DNA from: Megamonas hypermegale
GTDB taxonomy: Bacteria > Bacillota > Negativicutes > Selenomonadales > Selenomonadaceae
Length of the DNA: 64,000 nt
NCBI RefSeq assembly: GCF_900187035.1
Contig: NZ_LT906446.1
Span: forward strand, 1,178,001-1,242,000
Direction: 5' to 3'
Shown: positions 25,093-35,814 of the stretch, piece by piece
Layout of the letters: each line of letters begins with the position of its first letter
Numbering within the stretch: the first letter of the stretch is position 1
The notes under the pieces: model-generated
Databases searched by the model: none
The model's input: the letters and a program-made list of their open reading frames with translations, nothing else
Told to the model about the DNA's origin: nothing
Position numbers and translations under genes: made by a program

Positions 25093-26469
25093 ATGTATGA
25101 TTTAGCTTTAAAAAATGGCTTTGTCGTAACCGATACAGAAGTTTTTCGCAGCAATATCTACGTAAAAGATGAAAAAATAGCTGAAATATCAACTGATGAT
25201 AAAGAAGCTAGACAGATTTTTGACGTCAATGGCAAATATATTTTGCCAGGCTGTATTGATACGCATTGCCATTTTCGCGACCCTGGAGTGACGCAAAAAG
25301 AAGATTTCATAACTGGCACACAAGCAGCCATAGCTGGTGGCGTGACGACTGTATTTGATATGCCAAATACAAATCCATCTGTATTATCTGCAAAAGATTT
25401 ACAGTGGAAAGCTGATTATTTCAGCAAAAAAGCGTATGCTGATTACGGCATTTGGGGCTTAGCTTTAGGCAAATTAAATTTAGATGAATTGCCTGCTCTT
25501 TGCTCCTCTGGTGTAAGTGCTGTCAAATTTTTCTGGGGATATGCCATCAATGCTAAGACAAAAGCATTGATTTACAATTATGACCCTAAAGATACAGATG
25601 TGGTATTACCACCTGGTGATGGCGAAGTTTATGAGCTCTTTTCCGAAATGGCTAAAACAGGTAAGATAATTGCCATTCATGCCGAAAACAACGAATTAAT
25701 CCAAACACTTACAGATAAATTAAAACAATCCGGCAGAACAGATTATGAAGCACTCGTAGACTCTCGCCCTGCACTGGCTGAAGCATTGACTATTCAAACA
25801 GCGGCATTACTTGCTAAAGCAACTGGTGCTCATCTGCACATCTTGCACTTAACTTCAAAAATGGGCGTTGATATAATCCGCAAGGCAAAAGCTGAAGGAG
25901 TGCATATAACGGCCGAAACTTGCCCGCAATATCTATTCTTATCCAGCAAAGATTATGATACAGTCGGTCCAATAATGAAAGTTTACCCTGTAATAAAACA
26001 CGAAGAAGACCGCTTGGCATTGTGGCAAGGTTTATTCGATGGAACAGTTGACTTCATGGCTTCTGACCATGCACCTCATTTGATTTCAGAAAAACAAGGG
26101 CCTCTCTTTTCCATCCCTGCCGGCATGTGTGGTGTAGAAACCATGTTGCCACTAATGTTAAACGAAGTTAATCGTGGCAAAATAACATTGCCATTCATCG
26201 CCAAAGTCTTAGCTAAAAATGCTGCTACTATCTATAAATTAAAAGATAAAGGCAGTCTTACTGTTGGCAAAGACGCTGATATGGTAGTAGTCGATATGCA
26301 AAAAATCGATACCATTGAAAACAATAAACTGCACAGTAAACAACCACTTACCGCTTTTGCTGGCAGAGAAATTCAAGGTTGGCCAATAAAGACATTTTTA
26401 CGCGGTCAACTCGTCGTAGATAACAATAATATCATCACAAACGCACCATGCGGTAAATGGATAAAATAA
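25093..26469 (+). CDS. Allantoinase/dihydroorotase-family cyclic amidohydrolase
   Basis: 458 aa, ATG 25093 with AAGGAG upstream. The metal site is complete: DTHCHFRDPG (HxH), the probable carboxylated lysine in GVSAVKFFWGY, then AIHAENN, LHILHLTS and SDHAPH. The length is closer to allantoinase/dihydropyrimidinase (AllB) than to typical PyrC of about 430 aa. Ring-opening of allantoin, a hydantoin or dihydroorotate is possible; no neighbour settles which. Monocistronic; its terminator downstream is split by IS copy 2. A link to the creatinine-type cluster 20 kb away (which may yield N-methylhydantoin) is speculative. Confidence 0.8.
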   Translation: MYDLALKNGFVVTDTEVFRSNIYVKDEKIAEISTDDKEARQIFDVNGKYILPGCIDTHCHFRDPGVTQKEDFITGTQAAIAGGVTTVFDMPNTNPSVLSAKDLQWKADYFSKKAYADYGIWGLALGKLNLDELPALCSSGVSAVKFFWGYAINAKTKALIYNYDPKDTDVVLPPGDGEVYELFSEMAKTGKIIAIHAENNELIQTLTDKLKQSGRTDYEALVDSRPALAEALTIQTAALLAKATGAHLHILHLTSKMGVDIIRKAKAEGVHITAETCPQYLFLSSKDYDTVGPIMKVYPVIKHEEDRLALWQGLFDGTVDFMASDHAPHLISEKQGPLFSIPAGMCGVETMLPLMLNEVNRGKITLPFIAKVLAKNAATIYKLKDKGSLTVGKDADMVVVDMQKIDTIENNKLHSKQPLTAFAGREIQGWPIKTFLRGQLVVDNNNIITNAPCGKWIK

Positions 26470-26475
26470 GCAAAC

Positions 26476-26489
26476 AAAAAAGGCTGTAC
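26476..26489. terminator. Left arm of a terminator split by IS copy 2
   Basis: AAAAAAGGCTGTAC just after the amidohydrolase stop. Its partner GTACAGTCTTTTTT is at 27948-27961. Without the IS and one target duplication, the arms flank a 5-nt AAAAA loop with one G-T pair in the stem: a bidirectional terminator between convergent genes. Confidence 0.82.
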
Positions 26490-26526
26490 AAAAAGTGATA
26501 TGCACCCAAAATATTGGACATATTAA

Positions 26527-27420
26527 TTAAGCTACTAATTGAGACTTAGTTCTGTATTCTACGGGACTAAGTCCTTTTAGTTTTATCTTTATCCGTTTTG
26601 TATTATAATATTTTATATAAGATTTTAACTCTTTTATAAAATCTTCAACGGATTTAAATTTTTTTAAATAGAATAATTCGCTTTTTAGCAAACCAAAGAA
26701 ATTTTCTATTACGGCATTATCTAAGCAATTTCCTTTTCGGCTCATGCTTTGGATAATGCCTTTTTCTTTTAATAACTCCTGATATCTTCTATTCTGATAC
26801 TGCCATCCTTGGTCTGAATGTAGAATTATTCCTTTTGTTTCTTTTATCTTTCTTGTTGCATCTTTTACCATATCTAATACTTGCTTTAGTATTGGTCTTT
26901 TCGATATTTTATAACTTATTATTTCTCCGTTATATAAATCTATTATTGGTGATAAATATATTTTTTCATTACATAATGCAAATTCTGTTACATCTGTTGC
27001 CCATTTTTCGTTTGGTTTTGATGCTTTGAAATTTCTATTTAATATATTTTTAGCTATTTTCCCTTCTTGCCCTCTATACGATTTATATTTCTTTGCTCTT
27101 ATCTTGCATGTTAAATTTTCTTCTTTCATCAATCTCATAAATACTTTATGATTGACTTTTATTCCTTGTTTATGCAACTGCATAGTTACTCTTCTATATC
27201 CATATCTTCCATGATTTTTATTACAAATATTATGAATTAATGTTTTTAATCCTTTATATTTGTCTTCTTTTGATAATTTTTTTAATGCATCATAATATGT
27301 GCTTTTAGCTAATTTTGTATAGTTTAATAGGGCTTTTAGAGTATATTTTTTCCTTAATTTAGCAATTACTAAAACTAATGTCTTCCTTCCTTTTCCCATT
27401 GCTTCATTAAGGCATGCCAC
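26527..27420 (-). CDS. IS3-family transposase OrfB (copy 2)
   Basis: 297 aa, DDE catalytic domain with the same triad as copy 1: Asp in WATDVTEF, Asp in HSDQGWQ and Glu in DNAVIENFF. It differs from copy 1 at about four residues (for example Met for Leu near 80, Phe for Val near 94, Ser for Glu at 134). It begins in the -1 frame at the AAAAAAG heptamer (27426-27420) inside orfA, so the active product is probably the OrfAB frameshift fusion. Open throughout. Confidence 0.92.
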   Translation of the reverse strand: MACLNEAMGKGRKTLVLVIAKLRKKYTLKALLNYTKLAKSTYYDALKKLSKEDKYKGLKTLIHNICNKNHGRYGYRRVTMQLHKQGIKVNHKVFMRLMKEENLTCKIRAKKYKSYRGQEGKIAKNILNRNFKASKPNEKWATDVTEFALCNEKIYLSPIIDLYNGEIISYKISKRPILKQVLDMVKDATRKIKETKGIILHSDQGWQYQNRRYQELLKEKGIIQSMSRKGNCLDNAVIENFFGLLKSELFYLKKFKSVEDFIKELKSYIKYYNTKRIKIKLKGLSPVEYRTKSQLVA

Positions 27421-27887
27421 TTTTTTAATAAGTCATTTTCCATCCTTAATTGATAAACTTCTTGTTTTAATTGTTCAACATAAGAAAGTTCTTTTTTAGG
27501 TTTGTTAACCTTATTTTTAGATTTAGATTTTTTCATAGATGGTCTACCTCGTTTCTTAGCAAGCAAACCAGAAAATCCATAAGAACTATACAACTTTTCC
27601 CATGTAGAAATTGTACCAGTATTAGGAATGGAAAATTTGGCTGCTGTTTGATTTAATGATAAATGATGTAGCCATTTATATTCAATAACTTTTTGCTTAA
27701 AGATAGGAGTATATTTACGATTTTTATGAAGAAGTTGTGAGATGCCACCATTTTCATAATGAAATATCCATCTGCAAAGAGAAGCTGTGTTTGGCATGTT
27801 TAGAATTTTAGCTACATGATAAATAGAATCTCCTTTTAAAACCATTTTAATTGCTTTAACTTTAAATTCATTTGAGTATTTAGTCAT
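27375..27887 (-). CDS. IS3-family transposase OrfA (copy 2)
   Basis: 170 aa from ATG 27887. It has the same helix-turn-helix and leucine-zipper layout as copy 1 but two extra residues in the Lys/Ser-rich linker (KKSKSKNKVNKP). One change, Arg to Cys in the first helix-turn-helix (TASLCRW versus TASLRRW), falls in a likely DNA-contact helix and could weaken binding. A longer in-frame start would run into the terminal-repeat hairpin and is rejected. Confidence 0.88.
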   Translation of the reverse strand: MTKYSNEFKVKAIKMVLKGDSIYHVAKILNMPNTASLCRWIFHYENGGISQLLHKNRKYTPIFKQKVIEYKWLHHLSLNQTAAKFSIPNTGTISTWEKLYSSYGFSGLLAKKRGRPSMKKSKSKNKVNKPKKELSYVEQLKQEVYQLRMENDLLKKWHALMKQWEKEGRH

Positions 27888-27942
27888 AAAAAAACTGCAC
27901 CTCCAAAAGTTGTTTTTTTTGTCCAACTTTTGGGGTGCAGTT
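27888..27942 (-). terminator. IS copy 2 left-end terminator hairpin
   Basis: Minus-strand equivalent of the copy 1 structure: AACTGCACC..CCAAAAGTTG pairs with CAACTTTTGG..GGTGCAGTT, followed by a T tract abutting the orfA ATG. The loop is one base longer. Transcripts coming down from mfd/GntR run into it. Confidence 0.78.
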
Positions 27943-27947
27943 CAAAA

Positions 27948-27961
27948 GTACAGTCTTTTTT
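27948..27961. terminator. Right arm of the terminator split by IS copy 2
   Basis: GTACAGTCTTTTTT, complementary to 26476-26489; its first base overlaps the AAAG target duplication. Confidence 0.82.
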
Positions 27962-27974
27962 ATTATCAATAAAA

Positions 27975-28688
27975 TCAATTATGTGTACGACGGGCAAAAT
28001 CATTAAAGCGAAATTTATCCGGTCTATGGCGTGAAATCGTATACTGAAACAATGTCGTATCTTCTAGAAATACGAATGATGCTATATTCACTATCATATC
28101 ATAATTTTTTAAATCCATTAATTTTTGGTCTTTTGAAGTAACTGGTCGACACGTTATTTCTTTTTTTGCATAACCAATTTTAAGCTCTAATTCATGTTCT
28201 AAATAATCATATAAAGAATTTTGTGCTATTTGTTCATTAATATATGGTACTATATCAGCATTTAAGATATCTGTATCAAAAATAACTGCTTCGCCATTTA
28301 TACGACGAATACGTTCAATATACCAAACTTTCGTATCATTTTTTAACATCAATAATTTTTTTATCTCTTCGTCAGGTTCAATACATTCACAACAATTCAC
28401 AATTGTTTCTACTTTGCCCGATATCGTCGAAGCTAATTCTTTAAAACTTATAAGTCCTGATACTGGAAAATTAAAACGAGTTATATCAAGTACAATAGAG
28501 CCTTTGCCCTGTGATTTTTGAATATACCCATTTTGCGATAACATCATTAAAGCTTTTCTAACTGTATCTCTTGAAGCTTTATAATAATCTCTTAGATGAA
28601 ATTCACTCGGCAATAATTCACCTGCTTTTATCTTATGTGATTCAATCATATTCAATAAATCTTGATAAATTGCTTCATATTTTTTCAT
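27975..28688 (-). CDS. GntR/UTRA-family repressor (TreR-like)
   Basis: 237 aa. N-terminal winged helix of the GntR type (GELLPSEFHLRDYYKASRDTVRKALMMLSQNGYIQKSQGKGS), then a UTRA effector domain (residues 90-230: VWYIERIRRINGEAVIFDTDIL, NSLYDYLEHELELKIGYAKKEITC). The overall shape resembles trehalose repressor TreR. No trehalose or other sugar genes are nearby; the gene starts 3 nt after the mfd stop and is probably co-transcribed with it. The ligand is therefore unassigned. Its downstream terminator has been interrupted by IS copy 2. Confidence 0.82.
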   Translation of the reverse strand: MKKYEAIYQDLLNMIESHKIKAGELLPSEFHLRDYYKASRDTVRKALMMLSQNGYIQKSQGKGSIVLDITRFNFPVSGLISFKELASTISGKVETIVNCCECIEPDEEIKKLLMLKNDTKVWYIERIRRINGEAVIFDTDILNADIVPYINEQIAQNSLYDYLEHELELKIGYAKKEITCRPVTSKDQKLMDLKNYDMIVNIASFVFLEDTTLFQYTISRHRPDKFRFNDFARRTHN

Positions 28689-28691
28689 CTA

Positions 28692-31600
28692 TTATTTTCC
28701 TCCTTTAGTTTTGTTTACCTCGTCATCAGTCTTTCCTACAAGTATTTTTAAAGCTTTTGTAACTACATGCAATAATTTATTTTTATTAAGCTTTGTAATC
28801 TTTATCTGTATGATATTTTGTTCTGGCAACATTCGCATTAAACTGCCAAAATGGTTTTTTAATTCAATTATATTTTGTGGATTTATATTCGGTGCATCAA
28901 TCATTGTAAATTCTACAAATGCCGTTTTTTCAGCGATAGATTTTATACCTAAATCACGTGCATAATTTTTTATACGCGCTATTTGCATCAACTTTTTAAC
29001 AGGTTCTGTCATTTCACCAAAACGGTCGATAAGTTCTTCCTCTAAATGAACAGCATGTTCTTCATTTCTAATAGCAGCAATACGCTGATATATTTCTATT
29101 TTATTCATAGCATCACTTATATAACCGCCATCAAGATATGCATCTATTTTAAGCTCTATAACTGGTTCAACTTTTTCTTTTGGTGGTTTACCTGTTTTTA
29201 TCGTTTCTATAGCTTCTTCTAATAAACGACAATACATTTCAAAACCGACACTGGATATATGTCCGTGTTGTTGCGCCCCTAATAAATCGCCTGCTCCACG
29301 AATTTCTAAATCGCGCATAGCAATTTTAAAACCTGAACCGAGTTCAGCAAATTCTTTAATTGCCTGCAATCTCTTTTCAGCTGTTTCTGACAAAATTTTA
29401 TCTTTTTGATAAATGAAATAGGCAAATGCCATTTGTTTTGAACGACCTACTCTACCACGCATCTGATATAATTGCGACAAACCAAAATTATCCGCATTGT
29501 AAATGATGATAGTATTGGCATTTGGCACATCTAAACCATTTTCAATAATACTAGTAGCAACAAGCACATCATATTTACCTTCATAGAAATTAAGCATAGC
29601 ACGTTCCAATTCTTCTTCACTCATTTGACCATGTGCCACACCAATTTTTACATCTGGCAACATCGAAGATAAATGCAAATACATTTTTTCAATAGTTTCT
29701 ATGCGATTATAAATAAAATATACCTGTCCTCCACGGCGAACTTCACGTTTTATAGCATCACGAATAATCATATCATTATTTTCTATTACATAAGTCTGCA
29801 CAGGAAAACGCTCTTGTGGTGGTGTTTCAATAATACTCATATCACGCGCCCCAACTAAAGACATATGTAATGTACGTGGAATTGGGGTAGCACTTAAAGA
29901 CAATACATCAATATTTTTACTAATGCGTTTAATCTTTTCTTTCTGTTTTACGCCAAAGCGTTGTTCTTCATCGACAATTAAAAGACCTAAATCCTTAAAT
30001 TTAACTTTTTTCTCATTTAAAATAGCATGCGTCCCGATTAGTACATCAATTTGACCCATAGCCAAATCTTCTAATGTTTTTTTCTGTTCTTTCGGACTAT
30101 TAAAACGACAAATTATGCCAACATTAGGCCCAAAGCCCTTAAAACGGTTAGTAAAAGTTTTATAATGCTGTTGAACTAAAACAGTCGTCGGCACGAGTAC
30201 AGCAACTTGTTTTCCACTCATCACCGCTTTAAATGCCGCACGAATAGCTACTTCAGTTTTTCCAAAACCTACATCACCACAAAGTAATCTATCCATCGGA
30301 ACAGGTTTTTCCATATCCTCTTTGATTTCGCGGATAGCTCTAAGTTGGTCTGGCGTTTCTTCATATGGAAAAGCATCTTCAAACTCTTTCTGCCATGGTG
30401 TATCAGCCGCAAAAGCAAAACCTTTTCCACTTTTTCGTTGTGCATATAAATCTATTAAATCTTTAGCGATATTTTCTACTGAAGCTTTAGCTTTTGCCTT
30501 TGCTCTTTTCCAAGCAGTACTATTCATCTTAGAAAGGCGTGGTACCTCTCCTTCAGCACCAATGTATTTTTGTATTAAATGCACTTGGTCTGTAGGCACA
30601 AATAATTTATCAGTACCACTGTATTTTATATACAAATAATCTCGATGAACATTATTAATTGTTAAAGTTTCCACGCCCATATATTTACCAATACCGTGAT
30701 TTACATGCACTACATAATCACCGATATTAATATCTCGAAAATGCGATATCTTAGCTGTATTTTTACTTGATTGGCGTGGTTTTAATTTTTTCTTTTGTCT
30801 TCCTAAAATATCTTTTTCTGAAATTACTACTAAATGTGATTGAGGAAATTCAAACCCATTTAAAATTGACCCCACCATAAAGGTTACCATTTTATCTGAT
30901 AATTTGGTAGGATTTTCACTATGCGATACTGGTATATTATTCTGTTCTAATATATCTTGTAAATATTTTATTTTTTCTCTATCACCTAAGCAAATTAAAA
31001 TTTTGCTTTTTTGTTCCAACCAATTTTTTAATTCTTCACACAATAAATTCATTTGACGCTGAAATGGCGCTGTTGATTTTACTGCTACACTGACAAGATT
31101 TTCCATTTCTGTATCTGGAATACGTTGCATCATAAGCGACATAAATAATAAATTATGTTTTTGTGATGCTTTTAATATATCATTCCAATCATATACAGAA
31201 TTTTTTATTTCTGGATTTTCTTTAATATTGGCCATAACAGTGTCTTTTAAATGAAGTGGTTCATCCAGAATTACTGTACAATTTTCTCGCAAATATGATA
31301 AAAATAATGTTGGCGTTCCTGATGAATCAGTGCGCATAAGTGGCAATATATCACATTTAGCAATATTTTTTAACGAACGCTGTGTATCGATATCAAATTC
31401 ACGAATTGATTCTATTTCATTATCAAAAAACTCTATACGTAGTGGTCTTTCTAAATTAATAGGATAAATATCCACTATTCCACCACGTGCACTAAATTGA
31501 CCTAATTGTTCTACTCTATCTGTATGTTCATAACCTAAAACTACTAATTCTTCTAAAAGTTTGCCATAATTGTATTCTTTTGTAATTTCTAATTGAATGC

Positions 31601-32015
31601 TAGAATTTTCAAAATCCTGACGCGACATATCTTTTTGCATAGCAGCTTGCGCTGAAACAAGAATTATAGCTTTTTCTTGTCGCGTTAATTTTCCCAAAAC
31701 TTGCATGCGCCGTGCCTTAAGTTCTAAACTTTTAGCACTTGCTGTTACATTCATCATATCAAGTGCTGGCAATTCTAAAACATCTACATTTTCTAAAAGT
31801 GATGTCAAATCACTTGTCCATTCATCAATGCTCTCTCTATCTCGTGTAATAATAATAGTTGTTTTAGGATATTTATCATAACATGCAGCTATTATTGCAT
31901 GTTTTTGTGAACCAGATATACCGTAAATATAATTTTGACCGTCTTTTTGCCCAAAATACTTATAAATATCATTTAATATAGGCTCTTGTGCTAATGCGGG
32001 AAAAAATATATTCAT
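28692..32015 (-). CDS. mfd: Transcription-repair coupling factor Mfd
   Basis: 1107 aa, ATG at 32015 with GAGAGG upstream. Mfd removes stalled RNA polymerase at DNA lesions and recruits UvrA. In order: UvrB-like N-terminal domains (YGISGSQKHAII, SARGGIVDIYP), RNA-polymerase-interacting domain (INIGDYVVHVNHGIGKYMG), RecG-like translocase with Walker A (LLCGDVGFGKTEVAIRA), DEEQRFG and QMRGRVGRS, and the C-terminal TRCF domain. Normal length for the family. Cytoplasmic, DNA-associated. Apparently first gene of a two-gene unit with the GntR regulator. Confidence 0.97.
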   Translation of the reverse strand: MNIFFPALAQEPILNDIYKYFGQKDGQNYIYGISGSQKHAIIAACYDKYPKTTIIITRDRESIDEWTSDLTSLLENVDVLELPALDMMNVTASAKSLELKARRMQVLGKLTRQEKAIILVSAQAAMQKDMSRQDFENSSIQLEITKEYNYGKLLEELVVLGYEHTDRVEQLGQFSARGGIVDIYPINLERPLRIEFFDNEIESIREFDIDTQRSLKNIAKCDILPLMRTDSSGTPTLFLSYLRENCTVILDEPLHLKDTVMANIKENPEIKNSVYDWNDILKASQKHNLLFMSLMMQRIPDTEMENLVSVAVKSTAPFQRQMNLLCEELKNWLEQKSKILICLGDREKIKYLQDILEQNNIPVSHSENPTKLSDKMVTFMVGSILNGFEFPQSHLVVISEKDILGRQKKKLKPRQSSKNTAKISHFRDINIGDYVVHVNHGIGKYMGVETLTINNVHRDYLYIKYSGTDKLFVPTDQVHLIQKYIGAEGEVPRLSKMNSTAWKRAKAKAKASVENIAKDLIDLYAQRKSGKGFAFAADTPWQKEFEDAFPYEETPDQLRAIREIKEDMEKPVPMDRLLCGDVGFGKTEVAIRAAFKAVMSGKQVAVLVPTTVLVQQHYKTFTNRFKGFGPNVGIICRFNSPKEQKKTLEDLAMGQIDVLIGTHAILNEKKVKFKDLGLLIVDEEQRFGVKQKEKIKRISKNIDVLSLSATPIPRTLHMSLVGARDMSIIETPPQERFPVQTYVIENNDMIIRDAIKREVRRGGQVYFIYNRIETIEKMYLHLSSMLPDVKIGVAHGQMSEEELERAMLNFYEGKYDVLVATSIIENGLDVPNANTIIIYNADNFGLSQLYQMRGRVGRSKQMAFAYFIYQKDKILSETAEKRLQAIKEFAELGSGFKIAMRDLEIRGAGDLLGAQQHGHISSVGFEMYCRLLEEAIETIKTGKPPKEKVEPVIELKIDAYLDGGYISDAMNKIEIYQRIAAIRNEEHAVHLEEELIDRFGEMTEPVKKLMQIARIKNYARDLGIKSIAEKTAFVEFTMIDAPNINPQNIIELKNHFGSLMRMLPEQNIIQIKITKLNKNKLLHVVTKALKILVGKTDDEVNKTKGGK

Positions 32016-32040
32016 ATATAAAAACCTCTCACTCGTATGT

Positions 32041-32076
32041 CAAAAATGGGACTGTACACAAATAAGTACAGTCCCT
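32041..32076 (-). terminator. Terminator after pyrG
   Basis: GGGACTGTAC and GTACAGTCCC arms (32048-32057, 32066-32075), 8-nt loop, minus-strand ATTTTTG tract at 32041-32047. It separates pyrG from mfd. Confidence 0.85.
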
Positions 32077-32097
32077 AATTGTTTATTTTAATCTTAA

Positions 32098-33720
<1,623 letters not shown>

Positions 33721-33735
33721 CTAAAATTTAAGCAC

Positions 33736-34083
33736 TTAATCTCTTGGAACGTCTTCTTGAATGCCTTCTAATAATTTAGTACGACGTCTGCTGGAAATCG
33801 CTTTACTTTTACTTGAACCGCTTGATGTAGAAACAACTGTACTGCGTTTTGTTTCTGGCGGATTCCATTCTGTAAGACCCCACATTCCATCGCCTGTATA
33901 TTGAAAACGGCTATCCATGTTAATAAGTGTGTATACTTCAGAAATAGCAGCGGATAAAGACTGTACCGGTTTGCATTTCTTTTCGATAACTTCCATTATA
34001 AGGTCTTTATAAAAAATAGGTTTATTTGCTAAAGTCAAAATATAATAAGCTACATCGACTTCCGAACTATGCTGAAAATCCAT
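33736..34083 (-). CDS. rpoE: RNA polymerase delta subunit-like protein (RpoE), atypical tail
   Basis: 115 aa, GAGGAGG before ATG 34083. The first ~75 residues form the HARE-HTH (delta) domain (DVAYYILTLANKPIFYKDLIMEVIE, MDSRFQYTGDGMWGLTEW). Its position directly upstream of pyrG supports the delta-subunit call. In Bacillus the C-terminal half is a long, strongly acidic disordered tail. Here the tail is short, Ser-rich and basic (STSSGSSKSKAISSRRRTK), with only a few acidic residues at the end. The polymerase-recycling role may therefore differ. Cytoplasmic. Confidence 0.78.
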   Translation of the reverse strand: MDFQHSSEVDVAYYILTLANKPIFYKDLIMEVIEKKCKPVQSLSAAISEVYTLINMDSRFQYTGDGMWGLTEWNPPETKRSTVVSTSSGSSKSKAISSRRRTKLLEGIQEDVPRD

Positions 34084-34122
34084 AAATACTCCTCCTCAAT
34101 TTTATGTTTCTATAACAATATA

Positions 34123-35778
34123 TTACATTTTTTCTGGCGCACTTACACCCAAAACAGTAAGACCATGTGCCAATACATATTTTGTTGCCATGCAGAGTGC
34201 CAAACGAGCTTGTGCCAATTTATTGTCGACACCCAAAATACGACATTTATTATAAAAACTATGGAACATTGAAGCTAAATCATGTACATATGCCGCAATA
34301 CGATGCGGTGCTTTATTTTTAGCAGCCAATGCAATTTCATCTGGATAAGACAATAACTTTTTAATTAAAGCAGTTTCTGCTTCATCTGTCAAGAGTGATA
34401 AGTCTGGATTTTCTTCGATTTTTATACCTGCTTCTTTCATTTGACGGAAAATGCTACAAATACGTGCATGAGCATATTGTACATAATAAACAGGATTTTC
34501 ATTGGACTGTGATTTTGCCAAATCCAAATCAAAATCAAGCTGGCTATCAAGTGAACGCATGATAAAGAAGAAACGAGCTGCATCTGCGCCAACTTCTTCA
34601 ATGAGTTCAGCAAGTGTTACGCTTTGACCAGTACGTTTAGACATTTTTACAAGTTCACCATTGCGATACAAGCTTACCATCTGTAAAAGAAGTACATCTA
34701 AATCATCTGGATTATAGCCAAGAGCTGCCATCGCTGCTTTTACACGACAAACATAACCATGATGGTCTGCGCCCCAAATATTAATGAGTTTATCAAATTT
34801 ACGTTCAAATTTGTTACTATGGTAAGCTATATCCGCTGCTAAATACGTAGGAACACCATTATCACGAATAACTACACGGTCTTTATCATCGCCATAAGCA
34901 GTGGATTTAAGCCATTTTGCTCCATCTTTTTCATACATATTGCCATTGTCCATGAGTTTTTGGCAAACAGCATTGATAGCATCTGGATGAAGTGTTCTTT
35001 CGCTAAACCATACATCGAAATGTACGTTGAAATTAGCTAAGTCTTCTTTTAAAGCTGCTAATTTTTCTTTTAAAGCTAATTCTTTAAAGATACCCAAGCG
35101 TTCTTCATCACTCATATGCAAATATTTATCACCATCTTTATTGATGATGCGCTGTGCTGTATCAATGATATCATGTCCATGATATCCATTTTCTGGAAAT
35201 TCAACTTCTTTACCTAAAAGTTCCAAATAACGCGCATTAACAGAAGCTGCTAAGTTATTAATCTGATTACCAGCATCATTGATATAATATTCGCTAGAAA
35301 CATTATATCCAGCAGCACGCATGAGATTTACAAGAGCACTACCGAAAGCTGCACCACGACCATGACCTACATGAAGTGGGCCTGTTGGGTTAGCACTTAC
35401 ATATTCAACTTGAATTCTTGGGCTATCTTGTTTTGGCAAATTGCCATATTCTGTACCCTGTTTTAACAAATCAGCTAAAGAAGCATATATAACATCGGAT
35501 TTTAAATAAAAATTGATAAATCCTGGGCCAGCAATGGCTGTTTTTTCTAAAAATGGAGCCTCTAAACGATTTACAATTTCCTCAGCAATCTTTCTCGGCG
35601 CAGCATGAAAGACCCTTGCCGATTGCATAGCAATATTAGATGCGAAATCACCCAACTCTTTTTTTGGTGGCACTTCTAAAATAACCTGTGGCAATTCACC
35701 TTCAGGAAGTGCTTTTTCTGCAATAGCTTTTTGGGCAGCATCTTTAATAGCCTGTATAAGCAAATCTTTAGTATCCAA
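34123..35778 (-). CDS. argS: Arginyl-tRNA synthetase
   Basis: 551 aa, TTG start at 35778 with GGGAGGA upstream. Class I enzyme with HVGHGRGAAFG (HIGH motif, near residue 133), SANPTGPLHVGH preceding it, an N-terminal Add-1 domain (residues 1-90) and the DALR anticodon-binding domain at the C-terminus (YAHARICSIFRQM). The KMSKR motif is visible as VKMSKRTGQ near 375. It charges tRNA-Arg. It precedes rpoE and pyrG on the same strand and follows DUF1934. Confidence 0.96.
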   Translation of the reverse strand: MDTKDLLIQAIKDAAQKAIAEKALPEGELPQVILEVPPKKELGDFASNIAMQSARVFHAAPRKIAEEIVNRLEAPFLEKTAIAGPGFINFYLKSDVIYASLADLLKQGTEYGNLPKQDSPRIQVEYVSANPTGPLHVGHGRGAAFGSALVNLMRAAGYNVSSEYYINDAGNQINNLAASVNARYLELLGKEVEFPENGYHGHDIIDTAQRIINKDGDKYLHMSDEERLGIFKELALKEKLAALKEDLANFNVHFDVWFSERTLHPDAINAVCQKLMDNGNMYEKDGAKWLKSTAYGDDKDRVVIRDNGVPTYLAADIAYHSNKFERKFDKLINIWGADHHGYVCRVKAAMAALGYNPDDLDVLLLQMVSLYRNGELVKMSKRTGQSVTLAELIEEVGADAARFFFIMRSLDSQLDFDLDLAKSQSNENPVYYVQYAHARICSIFRQMKEAGIKIEENPDLSLLTDEAETALIKKLLSYPDEIALAAKNKAPHRIAAYVHDLASMFHSFYNKCRILGVDNKLAQARLALCMATKYVLAHGLTVLGVSAPEKM

Positions 35779-35814
35779 TCAAAATCCTCCCATATTTATG
35801 ATAAACTATTAATT

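Larger units (their letters stand above)
26496..27944 (-). mobile_element. IS3-family (IS150-like) insertion sequence, copy 2
   Basis: 1449 bp, inverted relative to copy 1 and very similar over its whole length. The ends read TGATATGCACCC (26496) and GGGGTGCAGTTCA (27944), the same terminal repeats as copy 1. It is flanked by AAAG on both sides (26492-26495 and 27945-27948), consistent with a 4-bp target duplication. Both transposase frames are open. The intact flanking duplication and matching terminator arms show it inserted independently and that no inversion has occurred between the two copies. Confidence 0.93.

Noticed and set aside
5420-27944. The two IS copies as ends of a composite transposon
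   Set aside because: Each copy has its own target duplication and its own matching terminator arms, and the ~20 kb between them is housekeeping DNA, so they inserted independently.
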